Shown piece by piece: positions 49,800 to 61,900 of a stretch of 64,000 bases of DNA. Both the position numbers and the translations under genes were made by a program. The notes beneath the pieces were generated by a model. The model made no database searches, was not told the DNA's origin, and saw only the letters and a list, made by a program, of their open reading frames with translations. Where the stretch lies: positions 32,950,505 to 33,014,504 of the forward strand of contig OZ029917.1 in the NCBI GenBank assembly GCA_964023275.1, given 5' to 3'. This stretch comes from Norana najaformis (Eukaryota; Annelida; Clitellata; Crassiclitellata; Hormogastridae). Position 1 is the first letter of the stretch; each line of letters starts with the position of its first letter.

Positions 49800-50636
49800 G
49801 CCCTCTCAGTCTTCCATTCTCTAGGCTAATGATCGGTAGATGTGTACCAACGCAAGTCTGAAGGTTAAGTAGATGGTCTGTCATTGGATTGCTGTGGTCG
49901 AGCTTGCGCCTCAGCCGAATGAACCTTCGAACTCAAGCTCAAGCTATTAATGAGTTTCTATAAAGCATGTAAATATGTAATGTGTTACATCTGCTTTCAC
50001 AATTTTTCCTCTAAAATTAGCACTTGATACATCCTCATATAGGTGACGTCAAAGAGAAAGTTTAATCTGTCTTCGTGATAGAATTACGAGCATAGGTCTA
50101 TATGATGAAGAAAGGAATTTCTGATAGTTTCATCGGCCGTCCAGAATTGGAGCATGTGGCGAGAGAACCCGTAGGCCTATATGCACATACACAAACAAGC
50201 CCATATATACAGACAAACACATAATATTACATATACATATGCATGTATTTACGCCTACGATTCCTCGCTCAGTCGATGGACATATGGCGTGTTAACATAT
50301 GCATTACTGACTTATGTATATAGGCTATATATATAATTATAGTGCCACCGTTATAGGGCCTATGGTACCATCGTTTTTGCATTACATCATACTTAAAAGG
50401 GTTACACGTGGGCTATATGAAGTAGTAGCCTAATATTATGCGTTCGTCAGTCTGTGATAGGAGATGAAAAGATAAGATAACGCAAAGTCAAAGTCTGTCC
50501 AAACGTGTGTCTATTACACCTGAGCGAGTGACGCATAGGACCTCTGTGTTTCTTGCCTGGTCTCAGTGAACATGAAAGGCTGCGAACCTACGGCGCTAAT
50601 TACTTGATTAGTTAATTACACACAGTTACAGGCGTA
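49800..50636. other. Intergenic stretch upstream of the lachesin-like gene
   Basis: No exon or RNA gene recognised. It contains the GGCCTA-rich words seen throughout the window and short TA/CA runs near 50210-50340. A block near 50255-50290 (TACGATTCCTCGCTCAGTC, GATGGACATATGGCG) is an inverted copy of 47255-47310, so a small dispersed repeat is present in both places. Confidence 0.4.
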
Positions 50637-53600
50637 ATGTCCTACATCGTTACAGGATTTCTTTTACTCGTGTCGTTTACATGTGGTGAGTATAACACCT
50701 GTCGTGATAAGCGGCAATGTGACGAGCGTATAGAGTCCGCAGCCTCAGGGACTGCTTATAAGCAGGAGGCTAAAGTACTAACCTAAACAACCACACGGGT
50801 TCCTTAGCCCCGTCGTAGGTCCATCCACCGTATTGGCTTATCCATCGGGTTTAGGGCCTGGATGCTGGATGGTGCTGAGGCAGTTCAATTAAACGTCTAG
50901 GTTTCACATTTCAGTTGGTTGACACAACATTACGTAATAACGTCACGTAACATATTTACATTTACGGCCACCGTCGTAAAATTATCCGGACATTTAGTGG
51001 GATATTTACACCTCCATGCCCGCCCTCTCCTCCCACAACTCCTCTCTCCTTAACTGTGCCTTCTCTTTCCCACCATCTCACCCGCTCCCGTGTCATCCCC
51101 TTATGTTTATAAGGGATGGTTTAAAATATACTTTCGTTAGTAAACGCTTATGGCTGGAGGGCGACCTACTAGACTAGATGACAGATGTCAATATCATGGA
51201 TTCGGTAACTCATAAATTGTTTAAGATGAGGGCTCCATCCTAACGGCTTTCCAGAACTCTACACCGGCGATTACGACTGTAAAAATCTTTCTTTACTTCT
51301 TGTATGAATTGTGGGTGGATAAATTTTCAGAGCGTTGAACAAATTCTCTTTTATGTTCTAGTCTTCGGGCAGGATCCGGAGATTACTGAGAGGATTCTGC
51401 CGGAGATCAAAAGAATGGGAGTCACCGGGAGACTCAAATGTGTCGTCATTAATCAGGAAAACAATCCAGTGAGTCAAATCACCTTCAGATAACAGAGCAC
51501 AAACTATGGCGCATACTGCTTAAGGCAGGATACTGTTTAATGCGTGCTGTCATCATCATTTTTAATTATACTAGGTCTACTCTTGTTTTCCCATTTATTG
51601 GGGTCAGTTACGCTGCTACCCATTATAACCAATTTTACGCCTGCTTTTGCTCTCTTTCTCACTTTCACCTTCCTTCACAATAGAGACCTTGATATAAAGG
51701 CGCTATATGTAAATGGGTAAGAAGACGAAGAAACGAATAAGAAAAGAAAAAAGAAGAAAATGAAGAAATTCGCAATCCTAAGCCAATCTCTAGAGGCAGG
51801 CATATGCATAAAATAATTTTTTTTAAACTTATTAATAAAATACTGTGTCATTGGTGTCGTGCTATGGTCTCTTGAAATCAAACTGCACTCATGGCGCTTT
51901 GTGACATCCGTAGGTGTACTGGATCCATAAAGACACCCAGACGACCATCTCAACGGATGACAAGATAACAGTGGATGACATACACAACACAGTGGTCAAC
52001 GGATGGCCAAAGTTCCAGGTGGAAAGGACCTACGACGGAAAGAAGACGATCTACACGATCATCGTCAATCGTCTGGAGCCGAGGGATGCTGGCAACTACA
52101 CCTGTCAAATCCTCATCCGAGGCAGCACGAAACATCCCTCGAAAGATGGAGAGATGATCGTCCTAAGTAGGCCTATACATTATCATTTGCAGTGCTCGTC
52201 TTTATCAACAGCAGCAGTACTGTCATCGTCATCAATAACATCATCATTAACACTACCACCATCATCAGCAACATCATCATTAGCAGTAGCAGCAACAACA
52301 GCAGCAGCGCCAACGTCATCTTCATCATCAAATAGTTTCACCTGTTCATGCCAGTTAAATAGTTTCTTCTGCTAATGCCAGTAAACTCATTCCTTCTGTT
52401 GCCAATTAACTATTTTCCTCTGTTGGCATCATTTAGTTTCACCTTTTGATAATAATCTGGAATGAATTAGTTTTCGCTGCTGCTGATGGCAGTGTATAGT
52501 GTTGAAGTGTTGTTGGATCGGATTGCAGTTCCTCCTGCTATAACGCGGTCTAGAACGACGCACACGTTGACGATCAAAGAGGGAGAATCGGTGAACATGA
52601 CGTGCGATGCCAGTGGGCATCCGCGTCCAAACATCACTTGGATCCGAATCAACGGAGCCATGCTACCGAACGGACAACTCAAACACAAGGTCCGTTTCTC
52701 CGATGATTTAAGGTTGCTATTATTGTTCTGTAAGCCCCGGCCATATCGCTCTTCTTCATTATGTCTGCTGGCGATCAGCAGAGGCACGTCACAGGGTTCA
52801 ACGGACCATTATAGCGAAGATTAGATTAGATTAGATAAGATAAGATTAGATTAGATAAGATCAGGCTCCCAGGCAGCTGGACCATCGATGGGGCAATCGG
52901 TAGGTCTATTTGCCGCATGCAAGATATAAATTGTTGATAAAACAAGAGGAAAAAGACCATGTGATCTAATCTCATCTAATCTAATCTGACCTGATCTCAC
53001 GTGATTTAGTCCAAACCAGTCATAATTCTTGCTTTTGTACCAAAAACTAAAACTGTTCTCTGTGGACGAGCTGTTCGGTTGCTGGATCCAACTTTGGACT
53101 CTCTTCCTGCATCTGATCGTTCTGCCCAGTCTCTTATCTCATTTCGGTCTCAATTTAAAATTTATCTTCTTCAGTTGGCTTATCCACCGTAGGCTGCCTC
53201 TCCGCTTCGATGGACTGACGTTCTGGATACTGACCTGACTGTGGCTTGGATTTGGTGCCTCACTCGGCTGATGCCTTGTGCATTATACACCGGAGCTACA
53301 GAAGTTTCAAAATTAGAATTACTATCAATTGCAGTCTATTTGAATCGATTGGGTTCTGTTTTATTCCATATTTTTCGTCTTCAGTGCTACTGTAGTAACA
53401 CAAGGCATCAGTCGGTATTTGCTGACACATTAAAAAGCCGAAATCCGGAGTCGGTCCCCTGTAAAGGCCAGACGAGTCCAGCTCTGTGTGCTTACCTCTA
53501 TGCAGGTGGGAGGTACACAGAGCCTACGATCGGGAAAAGGTAGATTTCGTTGGGATCTTACCTCCAGTATGACTCGAATGATTGCCTAACAATGATGACC

Positions 53601-55458
53601 TGACCTGACCTAACCTGACCTGACCTAACCTGCCCTGCCCTTCCCTGACCTGACCTGACCTGACCTGACCTGACGAATACTGGATGCCGCTCTAGGCTTC
53701 TGTGTTTCCACTGCGGAATGTGACTAAGGACGACCGCGGCGTCTATCGATGCATCGCAGACAACAACGTTCGTCCTCCAGCGGCCACCGATGCAACGATG
53801 CTCGTCCAGTTCAAGCCAGAGGCCAGACCAATCCAAGACTCATACGGACAAGCGGAGAACCGCATGTTCGATGTCACCATCGAGTGCCGCATTTCTGGAT
53901 ATCCAGATCCAGACCTCAAGTGGTACAAGATCCTTCCAGGTACAGACTTTCTGACAGGTGGTCACATTGTACGTGGTATTATAACGTATGTATGTATGTA
54001 TGTATGTATGTATGTATGTACGTATGTAGGTAGGTAGGCATGTAGGCCTATATGCGTGTACGGACGGACGGATACGTATGTATGGCAAGAGAGTATTGTA
54101 GCGCTCTTTAAGAACCTCAAGGAGTTGACGGCAGTGATGGCAGTGGTGATGATGGGGGACTTTGAAAGTTTCTCCTTAACGACATGAGATTAATTTCGGC
54201 GATGAATATTGCTTGATGTGACGTGGGATCATATCACTTCAGATCACATGCAGAAAAATCACATTAAGTCGCCACAGTAAAATTTTGTCCAAATTAAGTC
54301 CCATTAGACTCAATCGAATCTGCTCTAATCTGTTCTGCTATAAATCTAATTTAACCTAATCTAATTTGAGCTCATCTGCCATGTTCTAATCTAATTTTAT
54401 CTAATCTTAGCTCATCTGCCATGCTCTAATCTAATTTAATCTAATCTAATCTGAGCTCATCTGCCATATTCTAATCTATCTAATCTAATCTGAGCTCATC
54501 TGCCATGTATAATCTAATTTAGTCTAATCTAATCTTAGCTCATCTGCCATGTTCTGTAATTTAATCTAATCTAATCTTAGCTCATCTGCCATGTTCTAAT
54601 CTAATTTAATATGATCTGTTCTGCTCTAATCAAATGACTTCTATAGCGCACAGCCAATTGCCTGTTATAAATCTGTCTGCATGTAGGCTATGTAGTGTGT
54701 CGTGCATTGCAGGTGGTAATCTTCAGCAGGTGATAAACGATGATAAGCATACGATCAACATCCTCCTCAACCACGCCAACATCCTCGATCCGAACGAACG
54801 ATGGCTACAGATGGTCATTCGCGCCGTTCAGGCCAATGACTACGGTGACTACGTCTGCGAGGGACGCAACAACCTCGGCAGTGGACAGGGCAATGTCCAC
54901 CTCTTCGGTCAGGCGATACGCTTCACTGCATCCATATTTTATAGACATAGGCCTACATAGGACGCAATCATCACTACCCATCCATAGAATCGTTAACGAT
55001 CTGAGTGGTTGATCGATTTATCGATCTACTTATTCGTTCACTTTTTGCTAATTTATTTTGTTCTTTTTTGTTTATACGTTCTCTATGTAAGTGCTTTATT
55101 TATTTATTAGTTTTGGTAATTTGTCTATAGGATCATGCCATTCACTCATTCAGCAGTTAATCTTTCATATAGTCATTTGTGTATAGGCCCTTGATGAATT
55201 TATACATCCATGCACCGGTCCCTCCGTCCATTCGTTCATCCATCGACCAATTCATTCATCCGTGAATTTGGCCATACATGCATGAATTACCTGACAGTTT
55301 CTTTTCTTCCAGCGACGTCCGAATGCCAGGGACCGAACTGTCCCGCGGAACAGGTCTTCCTTAGTCACGCTTCAGTGACAACGACGCCATCATCCATTTC
55401 CACCCTCTTCTTCACCTCCATTTTCCTCTACTGCCTCATCCACGGACAAGGACTCTAG
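50637..55458 (+). CDS. Lachesin-like GPI-anchored cell-adhesion protein with three Ig domains, 7 exons
   Basis: Exons 50637-50685, 51362-51468, 51914-52166, 52529-52689, 53696-53939, 54713-54907 and 55313-55458 join in phase to give 384 residues. Signal peptide 1-17 (MSYIVTGFLLLVSF). Ig1: Cys43-Cys116 with Trp55 and the DAGNYTC motif. Ig2: Cys162-Cys209 with Trp174, DRGVYRC and the LP..G region. Ig3: Cys254-Cys320 with DYGDYVC and NNLGSG. The C-terminal exon (ATSECQGPNC onward) ends in the hydrophobic stretch ISTLFFTSIFLYCLI with no cytosolic tail, typical of a GPI signal. Domain order, the V-type first domain and a Cys-x-x-x-x-Cys linker before the GPI signal match lachesin and its IgLON relatives, which act in septate junctions and neuronal adhesion. 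One-to-one orthology with insect lachesin is not shown. Confidence 0.9.
52810..53010. repeat. AGATTAGATTAG and CTAATCTAATC runs in inverted order
   Basis: A run of AGATTAG/ATAAG units at 52818-52862 is followed about 110 bases later by TCTAATCTCATCTAATCTAA at 52971-52995, so the segment could fold. It may be two opposed LINE tails of the TCTAAT family. In intron 4 of the lachesin-like gene. Confidence 0.5.
53020..53330 (+). mobile_element. CR1-like LINE 3' fragment
   Basis: Close match to 14200-14470: the frame runs through a TLDSLPASDRSAQSLI segment and FRSQFKIYLLQLAYPP, ending GATGCCTTGTGCATTATACACCGG. Intron 4 of the lachesin-like gene, sense orientation. Confidence 0.65.
53590..53684 (+). 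repeat. (CTGAC/CTAAC)n pentanucleotide repeat before exon 5
   Basis: About eighteen CTGAC, CTAAC or related CTGCC units end 12 bases before the exon 5 acceptor of the lachesin-like gene (53696). Each CTRAC unit matches the metazoan branch-point consensus. Confidence 0.85.
53984..54020. repeat. (GTAT)n microsatellite
   Basis: About eight GTAT units followed by GTAGGTAGGTAG in intron 5 of the lachesin-like gene. Confidence 0.9.
54310..54640. repeat. About 43 bp minisatellite, GAGCTCATCTGCCATGTTCTAATC
   Basis: Six units contain AGCTCATCTGCCAT followed by variable numbers of TCTAATCTAAT, ending in the LINE-like ACTTCTATAGCGC word near 54630. It looks like a LINE tail that expanded. Intron 5 of the lachesin-like gene. 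Confidence 0.8.
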
Positions 55459-55614
55459 CAACCGCTGCAAACACTGTCTGACTTATACAAAGACGGCATA
55501 TTTTCATACGATTAATATAGACATGTAGGCCTATAGTAATTAAGCGCTTGACAAAAATCGGTTAACGGAAATGTGCAGATAAGCATCCAGCCCTACATCC
55601 GTCATGTTATACAG

Positions 55615-55885
55615 TCTCTCACAGTGGCCCGGGGAAGTGTTTAAAAGTTGTATGAGCCAACCTCAGCCAAGTACAGACCTAAGGCGGATAAAATTAATTT
55701 TTGACGAAATATCATAGTATATGTCACTGTATTATTTTTATAGTATTAATGTTTGTTCCGTGGCACTGGTAGATATCCCCCTTTCCTAATAAAAGTTGTG
55801 TGAGCATGCTCCTTCCTCGGCGTCACAGAGCCAAAACTTGTGAGCATCGGCGCCTTTGGCGCCATGGCTCCCGGCCCCTGGTCTC
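55615..55885 (+). repeat. Left arm of a diverged inverted repeat
   Basis: From CAGTGGCCCGGGGAAGTGTTT through AGCCAACCTCAGCCAAGTACAG, GTGAGCATGCTCCTTCCTCG and CGTCACAGAGCCAAAACTTG to ATGGCTCCCGGCCCCTGG. Roughly 75-80 percent like the right arm, which lies in opposite orientation 1.9 kb downstream. Confidence 0.75.
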
Positions 55886-56789
55886 TCATGTTAAAAATTA
55901 TATGCTGTTGGTTGGCTTGGAAAACCTTGTAAGGAGACAACATCAGCATTTCGAAAAAAACTGAAAACAAATTACTATCAAATGAATATTTATGTGCTGA
56001 AATTAGACTCTTCCAAAATTATATGGAACTCTACAAAATAGGAAGAATGTGAAAAAGCAATGGAAAACACCGATACGAGTTTTGTCATGCGCGATTTAGG
56101 CCTTCTGTTGTCAAACCCACTTTCTGGGTTCTTGCAATGACGTATAGCAATGTGCAACTTGAAGTTACTTTTCGTTTCTTTTCTTCAAGCGACGAGGTTT
56201 AATCATATTTCATAAAAAGAGGATTAGTTGTAGTTGGAAAAATGAGGCATACACTAAGATGGTACAATACAAGCAATATGCTGTAGGTCCTAACGAGGAA
56301 AAATTGGGGAAAAATAGAACTTGTAAATGTTTAAATAATTATTATTAGGCTACAAGATTTTGCATGACTAATAATAAAGTTTTTAGTTGTTATATTTTAA
56401 GAGGAAGATTCCTAATTATTGTATCATTTCAAGATTATTTTAAAATCACCATTATTAGCATGCACTTTGTGGATATTTTAGGTCTATAAGAAATGTCATG
56501 CTGTATTTCTGTGAAGTTCCTGATAAATCCGAATAAGTTTTAACACATAAATTCCCTTCTATGTAACTGCAGTTGTAACTAGTAACTTCTATCGCGCCGC
56601 TGTCTGTGTCTGTCTGTATATCAAAATTTGTTGCACTGCAACAATGCAACCAATGCATTTATGAATGAAGATATTTCATATAGCACGTTCTATTGCTTAT
56701 CTCTAAACAGTGCTGAATTCATACTGATCTAACTAGGCCTAAGTGCGTTCTAAGTAAGGTGGAAAATGCACGATGAAGGGAGTCAACAG

Positions 56790-57000
56790 AAAAGTACATA
56801 AATGCAATGGAGAGGACAATCCAGCACATGAGAAGTCACGATTGGCTCGAGCTGAACCTTCATATTCCCGCAGGTAGCAGAGCGCAACGATCTTCGACCG
56901 AAGTGATTCGAGGCTGATAAGTAAGGCACATGTAAGGCACGTTCCAACAGAAGAATCTTGAATGTAATTCGCAACAGGGAGCCAGCGTGTTTCACTATCT
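56790..57000 (-). mobile_element. CR1-like LINE C-terminal fragment
   Basis: The minus strand reads RITFKILLLERALHVPYLSAS and SRSLRS-like FGRRSLRSATCGN, matching the ITFKILLL...PYLS...RSLRS signature of CR1 C-termini. Confidence 0.65.
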
Positions 57001-57319
57001 GACCGTCAAGGTTTGTGGCCTCGGACCCTTGGTGTCACTTAACCTGTACATTCGTCTGTCGTGCGGCGAGTTCATTCCACACCAGACACCAACTAATCGA
57101 AGTTTGTAAAAATTAAACTCCGAAACTGTAGCGAATTATTAGCGTTATTGTAATTTCCAGACCAGTTTAATCCAGAACATACCCATAGTGTGTGTGCAAA
57201 ACTTTAAGCAAAGCAGCCAAAACCGAACAAGATTTATCCACAGTTGATTCAAACACGCCAGATGGAGCCACCCATAAAGCGTAATGTACTGTAACATAGG
57301 CCTAATATGATAGAACTAG

Positions 57320-57410
57320 GGCTGCCAACCGTCCCGGATTCGCCTGAACAGTCCCGGAATCGGCCTTGTGCGTCCCGCGTCCCGGATTCGTCCCAAATTG
57401 TCCCGTAACT
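57320..57410. repeat. GTCCCGGATTCG internal repeat
   Basis: Five imperfect copies of GTCCCGGATTCG follow GGGCTGCCAACC. This block abuts the end of the dioxygenase-like homology and probably is the end of a transposable element. Confidence 0.55.
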
Positions 57411-57429
57411 TTTTTTAAACATCCACTTC

Positions 57430-57790
57430 ACCAAATGTTGTTTTTCTTTTTCGCACACTAAACTCAAACACTCTTGGAACAGCGACACAAGGACATTTTT
57501 GAAGTGATCTACTTCCGCCGGCCATATTGGGGCGTCAAAAGTAGCAATGTTGAAGCCGAATGGTTCTTTCATGTCATCAGAGGCATTAGGATCGAAAGCT
57601 TCCTTTCCGATGGCGAAGTAAGCTTATGCCTTGTAGACTTGTAGTGCACAGTACTTTCGGTTTAGCCATGTACTGGGCCTTGGCCTGGGGAGGAAGATGA
57701 AAGAATTCTCTGGAGCTGGTGAATGCTTCCTGGAGCAGATCGGCGAGTATGCCATGGTTGCATGGGCCCGGGAGCCATGGCTCCAAAGGC
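57430..57790 (-). pseudogene. Isopenicillin-N-synthase-like 2-oxoglutarate/Fe(II) dioxygenase, broken N-terminal fragment
   Basis: On the minus strand, CNHGILADLLQEAFTSSREF and HLPPQAKAQYM match the N-terminal domain (VNHGI...AF..SREFFALP...K) of IPNS-like oxygenases. A frameshift near 57655 and an in-frame TAA follow; then AYFAIGKEAFDPNASDDMKE, IWPAEVDHFKN and LFQECLSL continue the same domain. The catalytic His-x-Asp...His half is absent: the homology ends near 57430 at a repeat. I therefore call a pseudogene or a captured gene piece. It begins inside the right inverted-repeat arm. Confidence 0.7.
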
Positions 57791-57985
57791 GTCGATGCTC
57801 ACACAAGTTTTGGCTCTGTGACGCCGAGGCAGGAGCATGCTCACACAACGTTTTTGGCCAACGGAGATATCTACCAATTCTTATAGATTATATGGCATAT
57901 AATGTATAATTTTATCCACATTAGGTCTGTACTTAGCTGAGGTTGGCTCACACAACCTTCAAACACTTCCCGGGCCTCTGCATGG
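57755..57985 (-). repeat. Right arm of the diverged inverted repeat
   Basis: On the minus strand it starts CAGAGGCCCGGGAAGTGTTT and ends ATGGCTCCCGGGCCCATG, running straight into the dioxygenase-like fragment. Ends beginning CAGNGGC recall hAT transposons, but I see no matching 8 bp target duplication, so an inverted segmental duplication is as likely. Confidence 0.75.
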
Positions 57986-58344
57986 TTGAGTAGATAGACG
58001 AATCTGACACCTGAAAGGCTTCTACCATGCGCCACGGTACTTCCTCGGATCCCTCGGGCGACAATTCCAGCTCTGACATGCGGCTGTTTTAGGACTAGGC
58101 CTACATGGAAAAGTCAACCAATGGAATAATTCCACTGGAATCCATCAGCAGTCGACAGAACTTAAAACAAAGACTATAAATGACACCAATCTGTAAAAAT
58201 GTGTCTAAAGTGCATGCATGCATGTATGTAACTGGCTATGTATACAGTTTAGACCACGTATGCCACTCAAGCAGAGTATTGTTTACATGTTAGCATGCCT
58301 ACTTTAACATCGAACAGTGCGGATCATTGATTCGGTAAACAGAT

Positions 58345-58690
58345 CGTAATCGTAATCGTAATCCCGAGATTTCTACAGCGTCCAACGAAAACCATGTGAC
58401 GGGGACCAGCTTATTGGCAGGGGCCCAGTCAAAAGGAAATCGATAGGCAAAAGGGTTCAGTTCCAAGTCAAGATCTAGGAGCCAGACAGTCGGACAGTCG
58501 GACATCAATGGTGGCTAGTGCTTGAAATTGAAGTGAGAAGAAAGATAAGGGGAAGAGGAAGAATCAGGATAAGATTTTTGGAAAAGAAGTGTTTTCAGTC
58601 TTGAGTGAAAGACCAGTGTAGAAACTGAGTGGTGAAGTGCTGGTGAGTTCGTATGATGGATCAGATAATTGTCGTAATTTTAACGTTAGT
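58345..58690 (-). mobile_element. CR1-like LINE 3' end, ATTACG-tail family
   Basis: Nearly the same as 44335-44690: TTACGAT tail units, the GCGTCCAACGAAAACC block, the CAGTCAAAAGG block, the AAGGGTTCAGTTCCA block and GTGAGTTCGTATGATGGATC. It ends where the 44 kb copy enters the RT coding region. Confidence 0.8.
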
Positions 58691-58954
58691 CTTTCCATCT
58701 ATATTTATTCAGACTTATCTACTTGTATCATTTACATTATTTCCAATTTCATCCATAATTAAAACAGAGTAAGGACCCTTACTTCAACGCCAGAAACGCA
58801 ATGCATGCTAAGAATTCGTGAACTCGAAAATAGACGAGCTTTAGTCACATTATCTGGTGAAATTATGGCGGCTACGGCGTCTCATCAGATGCAATCACAT
58901 CACGTGGTTGACGACAACCGGAAGTGGTGTAGTGGATGGATCCAACAATCGAAG

Positions 58955-61900
58955 ATGGCGTCCAAGAAAAAGCAGGAAGACGAGAATCTGCGGGTGTTGA
59001 GGGAAATGGTTACCCTAGCCCACAATAAGCACTGCTTCGACTGCAATCAAAGGGGCCCCACATACGTCAACATGACCATCGGGTCCTTCATCTGCACGTC
59101 CTGTAGCGGACTGCTGTGAGTACCTAGGGTACATTATTGGACAATCAGTCCAGAGTTCGATTCGCACTCGTGTTCTAATCATGCATGTTTACGCGTTATA
59201 ATGATGTCGTGGCGGTGACGCGACATTGGTGTTGTTGACTCACAGAGCGCCAGAATTGCACGCTTAATAATACGCTCTAATTATACCGGCCGGTGACTGG
59301 ACACGGACTTAATCAGTTTGTGTGCCATAGCGCTGCTGAAAGTATGTGTTTTGATAATGTCATTGACTGGACTCGCGTCTGACTATTATCTGAAGCGATT
59401 TTAGTTATGAGATGAAAGAGTTAAACTGATTTTCAGATGATAATTTCTAAATGTTATGAAGAATGTCAGGAATGCTGTTGGTAGGGTAACGCGGACAAAT
59501 TCTTTACGAAACGCTCTGCTGGTAAATACTGGTCAGGTTGTATAGTTAAAGGTAAAATGCTTCTTTACTTGTCATTATAAAGCTTCAAAAGTATAGTCCC
59601 ATGATTCATTCTTTCGTCTGAAGAAACAACGGGACAGCTTAACTGGCCAAATTGTGATGTTACTCATACTGACCTTAAGAGGATGGTGGACTGAGTTGGC
59701 CCAGATGGTTTGATATTCCATGGATAGTCAACCATCTGAATACCATCTCCACTCAATGTTGCTTGACTTCACTTTCACAGCATCAGTCCCACCCTAGCAG
59801 TCAGTGTATGTATATATAAAAGCATTTTGTATAGTGCATTTTGGTAACCTCTCAGTAGCACTTGCCTACATGGCTAACTCATTTAAACAGGTGTAAAGAG
59901 AATATGTATTTTGAGGTGAGTTGCATAAAACAGTATATTTAATGGAAGATTGTTCCTGCAAGACTCAATACTGGAAGATGCAGTTCTCTCAAGTATGCCA
60001 GGGAAGTACTGACCAGCATGGATCGTCCAAGTTGGAGAGTTTTAAATGAAATCCATTCCACCACAGGAAACTATTACAGCGTTTTTTGCACATGTTCTGA
60101 TATATGTAACACTTCTATGCTTTTGAGGTGAAGTTATAAAGTAGTCAAATTTAAGTATCTGAGTAATAATATGAGAGTATTTGGGGAAGCATAGTTGAGG
60201 ACCGTCTGAAGCTGAATTATCCTGAACTTATAGCTGGCCATGCTAGGATGGAGTTGTAATCGTAACTGTAATACCGAGTTTTCTACAGCGCCCAACGAAA
60301 GCCATGTCACAGGGACCAGCTTATTCACAGGTGCTCAGTCAAGACAAAATCAATAGCCTAAAGTGTTCGGTTCCAGGACAAGATCCAAGATTCAGGCAGA
60401 AAGAGAGTTAGAGTGGTCAGTCTGTGTTAGGACGAACAAGTTACCTACCAAAGGCCAAAATGCTGTGTGTATATGGATGGTTTTGGATAATTTGTGTTGG
60501 TCCATTCTCCATCCTAGGCACAATTAGACCAGGATATGATTAAAGCTTCCATTTAACATTAGAAAGATAACCCCATTGTTTTCCAATTCACTACAATTCA
60601 CTGGACACAGTTATATTTCTTGTGTTCCATGTTGGGCTTATTACATGCTAGTCCAAATCATCAGTCAGCATCAATGACTGATAATCATCTTCTCCAATGG
60701 CCTGCAATAAATTCTTAACATTTAAGATAACTTTACATGGATAAACTGGTTGATGTTTGATTTGAAATTGAATACACTTTGAAACTTGAAAACAAAACCA
60801 TCTGTCAAAATATTTACTATACAGATGTCTGGTGGATGTTATGTTATGGTGGCTGGTTGGTATTGCTTCATTTTTCACAGTTTGGTTCAATTTGTGGTGC
60901 ACCTTTTGATCTTTCTGACAGTGCTTTGTGAAGTCATTTAACTTATTGGCAATAGATTATGACTGCATTGTTGTTGTTGTTGTTGTGCTTGCTTTTCAGC
61001 TAAAAGATTCTGTCTTTGAGTACTATTGCCGATGGAAGCTTGGGGTAGATAAGCAAATTCTTATGTAATTGTTTTACGAATTTACGTCAAAGTCAATGAA
61101 ATGCGTAGAAATGTTTGATTGTTGTAGGCGTGGGCTTAATCCGCCACACAGAGTTAAGTCGATTTCGATGGCAAGTTTTACCAGTGAAGAAATGGAGTTC
61201 ATAAAGAGCAGAGGCAATGATGTAGGTCAATGGTAATTTTTCCAGTGATTATGTTCCTACTTTGGTTAATTTTTAATCGATGTTATGAGAAACTCATTTA
61301 TATGATTGCTTGATGGTGTTTTGGATTTTGTTGTTGATTTATTCTAACAGTTTTTTAGTACAAGTTGCATGCTTTTTTTGCTTGTTTGGTTGAAGGTTTA
61401 TTGCCAGAAATTGATTCACAAATTTTGTAATGGTTATGCAGAATGATGTGGATGACATTCACAGTGTTTTTATTACTGATTGTATTGGCTGGTCAGGGTT
61501 AATTAGTTGAGTTTACAGTGGATTGATTTATTAGACGATTGATTTTGATTGCACTATTTATGAAGAGATTCTGCTTGGTTTTCATAATGCAGTGATGTTG
61601 CTATTGGACATACTTTTAGTGTCATAGATTGGTCAGTTGAATGATACTACAGTATGTGTGTATGTATTTGAGGAGTCTAGGAGATATCCCGCCGGGTAAT
61701 TTCCCCCCGGACATTTCCCTGCCATCTCCCCTCATGGATTTTCCCCCAGGTAAAGGCCCCCGGACATTCCCCCCAAGTCATATATTTTATATCAACAAAC
61801 ATTACATCAGCGGCATGAGTGTGTTCATGCAGGTAACCAACATCTGATAGATCTTGATTTAATTTGACCTTTGCTTTACACTCACTTAAATTTGTCCCTG

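Noticed and set aside
57249..57572. A 107-codon intact host protein
   Set aside because: Only the first half is dioxygenase-like; the rest translates the GTCCCGGATTCG repeat, so the frame is a chance fusion.
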